Below the pieces are notes generated by a model. That model made no database searches, was not told the origin of the DNA, and saw only the letters and a list, made by a program, of their open reading frames with translations. Both the position numbers and the translations under genes were made by a program. Shown one piece after another: positions 43,527 through 51,410 of a DNA stretch of 64,000 nt (position 1 is its first letter; every line of letters starts with the position of its first letter). This DNA comes from Sphingomonas_L flavalba_A (GTDB lineage Bacteria > Pseudomonadota > Alphaproteobacteria > Sphingomonadales > Sphingomonadaceae): NCBI RefSeq assembly GCF_047553045.1, contig NZ_CP180208.1, positions 806,001 to 870,000 on the forward strand, in the 5' to 3' direction.

Positions 43527-44260
43527 CGACTTCCTTCATGCTTTCAGACAAGCGCGTCCTGATAACAGGCGCCGGGCAGGGCATCGGCCGCGCCAGTGCG
43601 GAGGCGTTTCGAGACGCCGGCGCCTGGGTGCTGGCGACGGATATCAATGCCAAAGCATTGGCCAGCCTGTCGGGATGCGAGACTATGATACTCGACGTCA
43701 CGGCCCCTGGGGCGCTTGCGCAGCTTGCCGCGGAAGAGGGTTTCGACGTGTTGTTCAATTGTGCCGGCTATGTCCACCATGGATCCATATTGGAGTGCGA
43801 GGAGCGGGACTGGGCTTCGTCGTTCGAACTCAACGTGACGGCCATGTACCGGACGATCCGGGTACTGCTGCCGGCGATGATCGCGCGCGGCGGCGGTTCG
43901 ATCATCAACATGGCCTCGGTTGCAAGCTCGATCATCGGGGTTCCCAACCGGTGCGTCTATGGTGCCAGCAAGGCGGCTGTGATCGGCCTGACCAAGGCGA
44001 TTGCCGCCGACTTTGTCCAGCAGGGCATCCGATGCAACGCGATCTGCCCGGGGACTGTATCTTCCCCGTCGCTCGAGCAGCGATTGGCGGCGACGGGAGA
44101 TTTCGACGCGGCGATGGCAGCATTCACGGCGCGGCAGCCGATGGGCCGGATCGGCACGCCGGCGGAGGTCGCGGCGCTGGCGCTCTATCTGGCCAGCGAT
44201 GCTTCCGCATTCACGACCGGACAAACGCATATCATCGACGGAGGCTGGTCAAACAGCTGA
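43523..44260 (+). CDS. SDR oxidoreductase, 2-keto-3-deoxy-L-fuconate 4-dehydrogenase-like
   Basis: 245 residues from ATG 43523 (ATGA overlap with the dehydratase). NAD-binding VLITGAGQGIGRASAEAF; NCAGYVHHG (NAG site); IINMASVASSI with catalytic Ser; CVYGASKAAVIGLTKAIAADFVQQGIRCNAICPGTVSSPSLE with Tyr and Lys. The CNAICPGTV.SPSL form is that of sugar-acid dehydrogenases in fucose and rhamnose diketo-acid pathways. It would oxidise C4 of 2-keto-3-deoxy-L-fuconate to the 2,4-diketo acid. Confidence 0.9.
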   Translation: MTTSFMLSDKRVLITGAGQGIGRASAEAFRDAGAWVLATDINAKALASLSGCETMILDVTAPGALAQLAAEEGFDVLFNCAGYVHHGSILECEERDWASSFELNVTAMYRTIRVLLPAMIARGGGSIINMASVASSIIGVPNRCVYGASKAAVIGLTKAIAADFVQQGIRCNAICPGTVSSPSLEQRLAATGDFDAAMAAFTARQPMGRIGTPAEVAALALYLASDASAFTTGQTHIIDGGWSNS

Positions 44261-44284
44261 GCATAAAAAGGGGGAGGGGATTTT

Positions 44285-45583
44285 ATGGCGCTGGCGCCGC
44301 AATGGACGGACGAACTGTCCGGCTCTGGTCAGGAACTGCTTGTTGCGAGGCGCTATCTTATCGCCTTTGCACTGGTGACGAGCCTGTTTTTCATGTGGGC
44401 TGTTGCAAACAATTTCAATGATATCCTCATCAAGCAGTTTCAGAAGGCGCTGGACCTGACCCGGATGCATTCCGGGCTGGTGCAAACGGCCTTCTACCTG
44501 GGCTATTTTACGATCGCCCTGCCGGCCGGCTGGGTCATGCTCAGGGTCGGTTACAAAAATGGCATATTGATCGGGCTGCTGCTCTATGCTCTCGGCGCCC
44601 TGTTGTTTTTCCCGGCGGCGGAAAGCCGAACCTTCGGCTTTTTTCTGATCGCGCTTTATGTGATCGCCGCGGGCCTGGCCTTTCTGGAGACGGCGGCCAA
44701 TCCCTTCATCATCGCGATGGGGCCGGCGAGGACTGCCGCCCAGCGCCTGAACCTTGCGCAGAGCTTTAATGGCTTCGGCGGGTTCATCGCGCCTTTCATC
44801 GGCGGAGCGCTGATATTTTCCGGCGTGGAACACAGTTCTGCCGAACTCGCCGCGATGTCACCCGCTGCGCTGGATGCTTACCGGGCCAGTGAAGCGCAAG
44901 CGGTGCAAATGCCGTATCTGGGCCTCGCCGCGATCGTGCTGACGCTCGCATTCGTTACCTGGCGGGTACGTTTTCCGCAAATCGCCGAAGACGCAGCCCC
45001 GACCGCCGACGTGCAGGGGCGCTCGATATGGGCGTTTCGCCATCTGCGCTGGGCCGTGGTCGCGCAATTCTTCTATGTGGGCGCGCAGGTTTCCATCTGG
45101 AGCTATTTCATCAACTTCGCCCAGGAAATTGCCGGGGTCGGAGAAAAGAGCGCGGCCCATTATCTGGGCTTCAGCCTGATGGCTTTCATGATCGGCCGTT
45201 TCGCGGGAACAGCGTTGATGCGCCTGATCGCGCCGGCGCGGATGCTTGCGATCTACGGCGCGGTCGCGGCGGCGCTCTGCGCGGTGAGTATCGGCGCGGA
45301 GGGGTGGAGTGCGCTTATCGCGCTGGGCGTGACCAGCTTCTTCATGTCGATCATGTTCCCGACGATCTTCGCGCTGGGCGTCGCGGATCTGGGGAGCAAG
45401 ACCAAGCTGGGCTCTTCCCTCATCATCATGGCCATTATCGGCGGCGCGCTGTTTCCGCCGCTCGCCGGGCTGATCGCGGATCGGGCTGACTCTATTCAGG
45501 CCGGCATGGTCGTGCCGCTGACCAGCTTCCTTGTTGTCATGCTGTTCGGGCTTCGCATGAGCAGGGGGGCGCGAATGGTATGA
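44285..45583 (+). CDS. fucP: L-fucose:H+ symporter FucP
   Basis: 432 residues, 12 membrane helices. SLFFMWAVANNFNDILIKQFQKALDLTRMHSGLVQTAFYLGYF and GLAFLETAANPFI closely match E. coli FucP, including the proton and sugar coupling residues corresponding to Asp46 (NDIL) and Glu135 (FLETAANPF). It imports L-fucose, and in some hosts L-galactose or D-arabinose, across the inner membrane. GGGAGGGG lies before the ATG; the 3' end overlaps the mutarotase ATG. This transporter is the strongest pointer to fucose as the substrate. Confidence 0.93.
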   Translation: MALAPQWTDELSGSGQELLVARRYLIAFALVTSLFFMWAVANNFNDILIKQFQKALDLTRMHSGLVQTAFYLGYFTIALPAGWVMLRVGYKNGILIGLLLYALGALLFFPAAESRTFGFFLIALYVIAAGLAFLETAANPFIIAMGPARTAAQRLNLAQSFNGFGGFIAPFIGGALIFSGVEHSSAELAAMSPAALDAYRASEAQAVQMPYLGLAAIVLTLAFVTWRVRFPQIAEDAAPTADVQGRSIWAFRHLRWAVVAQFFYVGAQVSIWSYFINFAQEIAGVGEKSAAHYLGFSLMAFMIGRFAGTALMRLIAPARMLAIYGAVAAALCAVSIGAEGWSALIALGVTSFFMSIMFPTIFALGVADLGSKTKLGSSLIIMAIIGGALFPPLAGLIADRADSIQAGMVVPLTSFLVVMLFGLRMSRGARMV

Positions 45584-45930
45584 ATACTGTGCGCGAGTTG
45601 TTTTTCCTCGATCTGCGCGAAGGCGCGGCTGCCGATTATGAAAGGTGGCACCTCCCGGGTGCGATCCCATCCGCGGTGATCGCCGATATCCGGGCTTCGG
45701 GAGTCCAAAGGATGGAGATATTCAGAAGTAGAAACCGGCTCGCCATGAGCACGGAAAGGATGGCGGCGATCTGCCGGGATCGCATCCACAGCCCGGAGAG
45801 CACCGCCTGGGAAAGCCGGATGGAAGCCTTTCAACAGCCGCTGCCATGGGCTGTGCCCGGGACGAAGTGGCAACCGGCGAAGCGGATTTTCGATCTCTGC
45901 GAGCATTCCGAGGAAGGACTGACCGAATGA
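45580..45930 (+). CDS. L-rhamnose-mutarotase-family protein, probable L-fucose mutarotase
   Basis: 116 residues. LFFLDLREGAAADYERWHLPGAIPSAVIADIRASGVQRMEIFRSRNRLAMSTE is the PF05336 (RhaM) fold; this family also supplies the L-fucose mutarotase of Xanthomonas-type fucose clusters. The conserved His and the Trp-rich tail (ESRMEAFQQPLPWAVPGTKWQPAKRIFDL) are present. It interconverts alpha and beta anomers so the dehydrogenase receives its preferred one. ATGA overlaps at both ends. Confidence 0.9.
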   Translation: MNTVRELFFLDLREGAAADYERWHLPGAIPSAVIADIRASGVQRMEIFRSRNRLAMSTERMAAICRDRIHSPESTAWESRMEAFQQPLPWAVPGTKWQPAKRIFDLCEHSEEGLTE

Positions 45931-46772
45931 AGCTGCTGCGTTTTGGCCCAAAAGGGGCGGAACGGCCTGGAATGCTGGATGCGGATGGCGCAATCCGCGA
46001 TCTTTCAGCGCACGTTGCCGACATCGCCGACGATGTGCTGACCCCGGCCGGGCTTGCGCGTCTGGCGACGATCGATCCGGCCTGTTTGCCGTTGGTTGAA
46101 GGGGGCGTCCGCTACGGCCCCTGTGTCGGTCATGTCGGCAAGTTCATCTGCATCGGCCTCAATTACAGCGATCACGCCGAAGAAACGGGCGCGTCGGTTC
46201 CTTCGGAGCCGGTGATGTTCATGAAGGCGACCAGCGCGCTGAGCGGACCCAACGATCCGATCATCCAGCCGCGCGGAAGCACCAAACTGGACTGGGAGGT
46301 CGAGCTGGCTGTCGTCATCGGCAACCGGGTCGCCTATGCGGATGAAAAGGAAGCCGCCGCAGCGATTGCCGGCTATTGTATCTGCAATGACGTCTCAGAG
46401 CGTGCGTTCCAGTTGGAGCGGCAAGGGCAATGGGCGAAAGGTAAGGGCTGTGACAGTTTCGGCCCGATCGGGCCCTGGCTGGTCACCGCGGACGAAGTGG
46501 GCGACGCATCCGACCTGGCGATGTGGCTGGAGGTGAACGGCCGACGATTCCAGGACGGAAGCACGCGCACGATGATCTACAAGCCGGCGTTTCTCGTCAG
46601 TTACATCTCCCAATTCATGAGCCTGCAACCCGGGGATATTATCTCCACCGGCACGCCGGCAGGCGTTGGGCTGGGGCAGAGTCCGCCTCTTTATCTCAAT
46701 CCGGGCGATACGGTGGAACTGGGCATTGCGGGTCTGGGCACGCAACGCCAGGCCGTCGTGGCGGCACGCTGA
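45927..46772 (+). CDS. FAH-family hydrolase, 2,4-diketo-3-deoxy-L-fuconate hydrolase-like
   Basis: 281 residues from ATG 45927. FAH fold: FICIGLNYSDHAEETGASVPSEPVMFMKATSALSGPNDPI, then STKLDWEVELAVVIG (metal Glu pair), GYCICNDVSERAFQ, GKGCDSFGPIGPWLVTADEV and DIISTGTPAGVGLGQSPPLYLNPGDTVELGI. The family cleaves carbon-carbon bonds of beta-diketo acids; in the fucose diketo pathway it gives pyruvate and L-lactate. The rhamnose counterpart (LRA6) is known from Sphingomonas. Coupled by ATGA to the mutarotase gene. Confidence 0.9.
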   Translation: MKLLRFGPKGAERPGMLDADGAIRDLSAHVADIADDVLTPAGLARLATIDPACLPLVEGGVRYGPCVGHVGKFICIGLNYSDHAEETGASVPSEPVMFMKATSALSGPNDPIIQPRGSTKLDWEVELAVVIGNRVAYADEKEAAAAIAGYCICNDVSERAFQLERQGQWAKGKGCDSFGPIGPWLVTADEVGDASDLAMWLEVNGRRFQDGSTRTMIYKPAFLVSYISQFMSLQPGDIISTGTPAGVGLGQSPPLYLNPGDTVELGIAGLGTQRQAVVAAR

Positions 46773-46774
46773 CC

Positions 46775-47935
46775 ATGGCGCTGAAGCGATGCCATAATGT
46801 CACCGATGTGCGGCTGCAGGCGAAACGCCGCCTGCCCGCGCCGATGTTTCACTATATCGACGGCGGAGCGGATGATGAGTGGACGCTCGCCCGGAATACG
46901 AACGCCTTTGCCGATTACCAGCTTCTGCCCGAGTGCCTGAAGGACGTCAGCAATGTCGATCTGACGACCGAACTCTTCGGCGTGAAAATCGATCTCCCCC
47001 TGTTTCTGGCGCCGACGGGCATGTCGCGGTTGTTTCATCACGGACGCGAACTGGCGGTCGCGCGGGCTGCCGAGGCGTTCGGAACCCTCTATTCCCTGTC
47101 TACGCTGGGTACCACGTCTCTGGAGGTGATCTCAGAGGCCATAGCGACACCGAAGATGTTCCAGATTTACATTTTGAAGGATCGGGAACTCACTCGCGAA
47201 TTCGTCATGCGCTGCAAGGCGGCCGGCTATGACGCGCTTTGCTTGACCGTGGACATGGCGATGGCCGGCAATCGGGAGCGCGATCTTCGCACCGGCATGA
47301 CGATGCCGCCGCGGTTCGGGCTAGGCAGCCTGTGGAGCTTTGCGACCCATCCCTATTGGAGCCTCCACATGCTGCTCCATCCGGGTTTCAAACTGGCCAA
47401 TGTCGCGCATCGGGTCGATGCGCTGGGCACGGGGGCGATGGGCCTGATCGATTATGTCAACAGCCAGTTCGATCGCTCCGTCACCTGGGATGATGTGGAA
47501 TGGCTGCGCGCCCAGTGGGACGGTCCCCTGGTTCTGAAGGGCATACTGTCGCCGGCCGATGCCAGGCGCGCGCACGCGGTAGGCGCCGATGCGCTGATGA
47601 TTTCCAATCATGGCGGGCGACAACTGGATGGGGCGCCGGCGCCGGCGGATCTCCTCCGGCCGATCCGCGATCAGGTCGGTTCTTCGATGCAGCTCGTCAT
47701 GGATGGCGGGATCAGGCGCGGCCGAGACGTGGTCAAGGCGATCGCTCTGGGCGCCGACGCGTGCTCGATTGGGAAGGCCTATCTCTATGGCCTGGCCGCA
47801 GGCGGACAGGCGGGGGTCGAGCATGTTCTTGGCCTGCTGCGGGCCGAGATCTGGCGCACGATGACCCTGCTCGGCTGCGCGTCTGTTGATGCGGTTGGCG
47901 AACATCATATTTCACGACTGGGGCGCGGTTTATGA
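46775..47935 (+). CDS. lldD: FMN-dependent alpha-hydroxy-acid dehydrogenase, L-lactate dehydrogenase-like
   Basis: 386 residues from ATG 46775, 2 nt after the preceding stop. FMN and substrate sites: FLAPTGMSRLFHHGRELAVARAA, FQIYILKDRELTREF, CLTVDMAMAGNRERDLRTGM, LVLKGILSPADARRAHAVGADALMISNHGGRQLDGAPAP (catalytic His, Arg) and VMDGGIRRGRDVVKAIALGADACSIGKAYLYGLAAGG. It oxidises L-lactate to pyruvate with electrons passed to the quinone pool, which uses the lactate made by the FAH enzyme. Its stop overlaps the alkaline phosphatase ATG. Confidence 0.9.
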   Translation: MALKRCHNVTDVRLQAKRRLPAPMFHYIDGGADDEWTLARNTNAFADYQLLPECLKDVSNVDLTTELFGVKIDLPLFLAPTGMSRLFHHGRELAVARAAEAFGTLYSLSTLGTTSLEVISEAIATPKMFQIYILKDRELTREFVMRCKAAGYDALCLTVDMAMAGNRERDLRTGMTMPPRFGLGSLWSFATHPYWSLHMLLHPGFKLANVAHRVDALGTGAMGLIDYVNSQFDRSVTWDDVEWLRAQWDGPLVLKGILSPADARRAHAVGADALMISNHGGRQLDGAPAPADLLRPIRDQVGSSMQLVMDGGIRRGRDVVKAIALGADACSIGKAYLYGLAAGGQAGVEHVLGLLRAEIWRTMTLLGCASVDAVGEHHISRLGRGL

Positions 47936-49377
47936 TCCTTGCTACAACTTCCCGCATTCTTGCGATGTCGTTGCTGCTGCTCGCGTCAAGCGGATGCGCG
48001 AGGGCGACGACGCCGGCTTCTTCCGTGACCGCATCACCCGCCCCGCGCGCGCCAGCGAAAAACGTGATCCTGTTCATCGGCGACGGGATGAGCATTGCAA
48101 CGGTAACGGCGGCACGGATCTATGACGGTCAGTCGCGCGGCGAGACGGGTGAGGAGAATCTGCTCTCGTTCGAGCATTTCCCAAGCACGGCCCTGGTCAA
48201 AACCTATAATAGCGATCAGCAGGTTCCGGATAGCGCCGGCACCGCGACAGCGATGAACACCGGCGTCAAGACCCGTGCGGGCGTGATCGGCATCGGCCCT
48301 TCGGCGTACCGTGGCGACTGCACGGAATCGCGGGGTGCAATCCTGCCGAACCTGGCCGGGCTGGCGCATGCACGCGGCAAGAGTGTCGGCTTTGTTTCCA
48401 CGATGCGCTTGACCCATGCCACGCCTGCCGCCGTCTATGCCCACGTAGCAGACCGCAATTGGGAAAGCGATGCGGACATCCCCGTAGTTGAGCGGGCTAA
48501 GGGCTGCCCAGATATTGCGGCGCAGATGCTGGCCTTTCCTTTCGACGTCGCTCTAGGTGGTGGCGAAGCGCGGTTTCGCGTGAAGGGCCAGGGCGGCCGC
48601 CGCCTTACCACTGACGCGGATATCCTGGCGCAGTGGCAAGGCCGGACGGGCGGAACGTTGGTGCGTACCCGGGCGGAGCTGGCGGGGGTAGGAGCCGCGA
48701 AAGGGCCATTGCTCGGCCTCTTCGCCGGCAGCCACCTGCAATATATGCTCGAACGCAAGCCGGATACGACCGAACCGACGCTGAGCGAGATGACGGTCGC
48801 TGCAATCGCCAAGGCTGCGCAGAACTCCAACGGCTATTTCCTGATGATTGAGGGCGGCAATATCGACCATGGCCATCACGAGGGGCGCGCGAATATTGCC
48901 CTGTCCGAAACCCAGGAGCTTTCCCGGGCGGTTCAGCTGGCGATCGATACAGTCGATCTTTCGGAAACCATGATCCTGGTCACGGCCGATCACAGCCATG
49001 TCTTTACGATCGGCGGCTATCCAAGCCGGGGCAATCCAATTCTGGGGTTGGTGAAGGGTAACGACCATCGCGGCGATCCGCTCGACACGCCGACGCTGGC
49101 GGCGGACGGACAACCGTACACCACATTGGGCTATTATAACGGGCCCGGTGCTGTTTCCGCCACGCCCCGGCCGGCGCCCGAGCTAGGGCCCGATGCGCGA
49201 CAGCAAGCACTGGTACCGACGGGCAGTTTCTTCAGCACCAGCTCGTCGTTGTCCGAAAGTCACGGGGGTGACGATGTGGCGCTCTACGCCACCGGCCCGG
49301 GCGCCGAGCAGGTTCGCGGCGTCATAGAGCAAAGCCGTATTTTCAATATCATAGAGCAGGCCTTCGGCTGGCGATGA
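47932..49377 (+). CDS. Alkaline phosphatase (PhoA family), predicted lipoprotein
   Basis: 481 residues. The N-terminus has a lipobox (LLLLASSGCA, Cys near residue 22), so it is probably anchored in the periplasm. Catalytic features of PhoA-type enzymes: metal Asp in ILFIGDGMSIATVTAARI, nucleophile Ser in VPDSAGTATAMNTGVKT, LMIEGGNIDHGHHEGRA, ILVTADHSHVF and a final SESHGGDDVALYATGPGA. It removes phosphate from phosphomonoesters. ATGA overlap with lldD makes it part of the sugar operon, an unusual partner that may act on a phosphorylated fucose source (inference). A small hairpin (49384-49390 with 49402-49408) follows. Confidence 0.9.
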   Translation: MILATTSRILAMSLLLLASSGCARATTPASSVTASPAPRAPAKNVILFIGDGMSIATVTAARIYDGQSRGETGEENLLSFEHFPSTALVKTYNSDQQVPDSAGTATAMNTGVKTRAGVIGIGPSAYRGDCTESRGAILPNLAGLAHARGKSVGFVSTMRLTHATPAAVYAHVADRNWESDADIPVVERAKGCPDIAAQMLAFPFDVALGGGEARFRVKGQGGRRLTTDADILAQWQGRTGGTLVRTRAELAGVGAAKGPLLGLFAGSHLQYMLERKPDTTEPTLSEMTVAAIAKAAQNSNGYFLMIEGGNIDHGHHEGRANIALSETQELSRAVQLAIDTVDLSETMILVTADHSHVFTIGGYPSRGNPILGLVKGNDHRGDPLDTPTLAADGQPYTTLGYYNGPGAVSATPRPAPELGPDARQQALVPTGSFFSTSSSLSESHGGDDVALYATGPGAEQVRGVIEQSRIFNIIEQAFGWR

Positions 49378-49749
49378 AACGGGCCGCGATTGAAGCTTGC
49401 GATCGCGGTATTGTTGCTCGGACGGCGTGCATGGTCGTGGCGCTCACGTGACGTACCTGTCTCATAAGGCTTCTTCCATTCCAACGAATGGATCGCACCA
49501 TCAAACCATGGGATCAAACAATTGCAGAGTATCGAAAATCGTAGCCATTCAGAGCAACACCAAATAACGTTCGCTATAGGCAGGCGCTGCCGTTCGACGG
49601 ACGACCAGCGAACGACGGCTAAGTCCCACCTGTGTCGGGACAGCGCGGATGGACCGCGATTTCTGAAATGCTATGACAGATGGGCGCTTAACTGGTTGAA
49701 ATGAAACTGGAAAAGCTCCCATCTGTCACGGCGAAAATGCGGCAAAACA
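49378..49749. other. Gene-free stretch downstream of cas2; hairpin, no array found
   Basis: About 370 bp with no credible gene. It contains the operon-end hairpin (CCGCGAT 49384-49390, ATCGCGG 49402-49408), a short hairpin GTCCC/GGGAC near 49623-49641, and a long-range inverted repeat with perfect 11-bp arms TGACAGATGGG (49674-49684) and CCCATCTGTCA (49718-49728), 22 bp beyond the cas2 stop. In type II-C loci the repeat array would lie here, but I find no 36-bp unit present twice. Confidence 0.5.
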
Positions 49750-50055
49750 TCAAAACATGGCAAGCTGATCCGGGTTTTTTCGCTGCTGCTGACGGCGCTG
49801 GCTCGAAAATCGGATGATGTTTTCATACTGTTTGTCGGTGAAGTTGAGCACATGAATCTCTCCGCGTTCGGGCAGATGAGCCTCGATTCTCCGAAGGTAA
49901 GTCTCATAGTGTTCTTTGCCATTACAGAACCGAGTATAGATCGAAAAATGGCTCATTTCAAAGCCTTCATCAAGCAGAAATTCCCGGGAATTCGTCGCTT
50001 CGCGCGCGTGTTCCTTGGTGTCTACCGGCAGGTCAAACATTACGAATATCCACAT
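49750..50055 (-). CDS. cas2: CRISPR-associated endonuclease Cas2 (type II-like), orphan
   Basis: 101 residues: MWIFVMFDLPVDTKEHAREATNSREFLLDEGFEMSHFSIYTRFCNGKEHYETYLRRIEAHLPERGEIHVLNFTDKQYENI...NPDQLAMF. The ferredoxin-like fold with catalytic Asp in MFDLP, the F..LL..GF.M.hfSiY.R motif and the QL.MF ending fit Cas2 of type II (II-C) systems. Full length, usual size. cas1 and cas9 should lie upstream on the minus strand (higher coordinates), but a broken IS begins 14 bp before the start and unrelated genes follow. So this is the residue of a lost CRISPR-Cas locus. Confidence 0.88.
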   Translation of the reverse strand: MWIFVMFDLPVDTKEHAREATNSREFLLDEGFEMSHFSIYTRFCNGKEHYETYLRRIEAHLPERGEIHVLNFTDKQYENIIRFSSQRRQQQRKNPDQLAMF

Positions 50056-50069
50056 CAGCCGGTATCCGC

Positions 50070-50871
50070 TTAGGCGGCGTGGACAAATTTGATCCAGTAT
50101 CGAGCGGTGGCGATTTGGACCATGCCGAGGACGCTGTTGGCCAGTTGGTCATAACGGGTGGCGATGGCGCGGTTGATCTTGAGGTAGCCAAACATGCGCT
50201 CGATGCGATTGCGCTGCTTGTAGAGTGCCCGGTCATGCTCGATCTTCACACGGCGGTTTGATCGTCCGGGGATGACGGCTTTGATTTTCCGTTCAGCAAG
50301 GTCGGCACGGATAGCGTCTGCACGTAACCCTTGTCGGCAAGCAGCGCGATCGGTGCCCGCTCGGGCAGGTCGATCAGGAGATCATAGGCTTTGCAGTTTG
50401 CCGCCTCGCCATATGTTAGGTGGAAGGCGAGCGGTCGTCCGAGGACATCAGCCAGGCAGTGAAGCTTACTGGTGAACCCGCCCCGCGAGCGGCCAAGAGC
50501 GCGTCGATGACTCCCCCTTTTCCGCCCGCTGCCGAAACGTGGGCGCGAACGGTGGTGCTATCAATACTGTAGTGGCCGGTGTCCGCCATGATCTCGGCCA
50601 GCGTCACGGCAACTGCCTCCCAGACCCCGGCTTCGCTCCAACGTCGAAACCGTCGATAGATGGTGTTCCAACTACCATATTTGGGCGGCACGTCGCGCCA
50701 CGGAGCGCCGCAACGAAGCCGCCCGTTGATGATCGACCTGTTTTGCTCGGGGCGCCTGCCTCGACCCCGGTTTTTAGGATCGATCAGGAGTAAGCCCTTC
50801 AGCACACGCCATTCCGCTTCGGTGAGATCGCCCCTGCTCAAGCCTGCCTCCAAAAAGCAGCCTTGAATCAA
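50070..50871 (-). pseudogene. IS5-family transposase, disrupted by a 1-nt deletion
   Basis: Starts TTG at 50869-50871 (IQGCFLEAGLSRGDLTEAEWRVLKGLLL), first frame to the A4G5 slippery run (50513-50521 on the complement), with YSIDSTTVRAHVSAAGGKGG (first Asp). A normal -1 shift leads to SKLHCLADVLGRPLAFHL and LLADKGY, but a single base is missing near 50323 (GAT of KGYDADAIRA reads GT), which gives a stop at TAV. The rest (KIEHDRALYKQRNRIERMFGYLKINRAIATRYD, catalytic Glu) continues in another frame to TAA at 50070-50072. So the element cannot make its own DDE transposase. Element ends are not resolved. Confidence 0.85.
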
Positions 50872-50900
50872 TCCTCTCGCGCAACGTCAATCACGTCTTG

Positions 50901-51284
50901 TCACGATTTGCCGGGCCCCCTTCGCCAGCGGCCGCGCAGTTGCCTTTGAATCAAATGTAAAATGACCCAGAAGACGGCAGTGGATAGCCCGTATAGCCCG
51001 CCCCAAGCAAAATTATCTGCTTGTCCCGGAGGGAGAAAACCAAGCATCAAAGCGCCACAGGCGCCGCCGGACACAACCAGCAGCCCATAGTTTAAGCCAA
51101 TCGGTAACCCTCGTTCCTGCAAAGCAGCATAACACGGCGCAAGCAGCAGCAATGAACCGGGCAGCGCAAAAATCATCGGTATGAATGTGAAGCCGCTTAC
51201 AGTGCCATCCAGCGCCAGAGAAACGACAAGACAGGACAAAACCGGCGCCAGAACGCTCACCAGAAATATACGAGCCAAGCTCAT
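50901..51284 (-). CDS. Hypothetical four-helix membrane protein
   Basis: 127 residues with four hydrophobic segments: LARIFLVSVLAPVLSCLVVSLAL, FIPMIFALPGSLLLLAPCYAAL, GLLVVSGGACGALMLGFL and WGGLYGLSTAVFWVILHLI; the C-terminus is basic (RQLRGRWRRGPG). I recognise no family. It lies alone between the broken IS and the AraC-family gene, and its promoter side faces AraC's 3' end. The function is unknown. Confidence 0.65.
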   Translation of the reverse strand: MSLARIFLVSVLAPVLSCLVVSLALDGTVSGFTFIPMIFALPGSLLLLAPCYAALQERGLPIGLNYGLLVVSGGACGALMLGFLPPGQADNFAWGGLYGLSTAVFWVILHLIQRQLRGRWRRGPGKS

Positions 51285-51410
51285 AGCCGCAGTCTAGCAG
51301 GACGATTCCAGATAGAAAACCGTAAACCCAATTTGCCCACGCCGCCTAGGATTGGATCCGCTTTTCCAATTTTCCAAGCCAAGCTGCCGTGAGGGCTGTC
51401 GGTCCGACGG

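Noticed and set aside
40114..47935. L-rhamnose rather than L-fucose pathway
   Set aside because: The FAH and SDR steps would fit a rhamnose diketo pathway (known in Sphingomonas), but a FucP-type permease and an aldo/keto-reductase-type first dehydrogenase favour L-fucose or L-galactose. Rhamnose is not excluded.
49378..49749. CRISPR array after cas2
   Set aside because: No unit of 25-40 bp occurs twice with regular spacing; single repeat-like sequences are not enough to call an array.
34077..50871. Composite transposon carrying the fucose operon
   Set aside because: The two IS elements encode clearly different transposases and their ends do not match, so they cannot have moved the block together.
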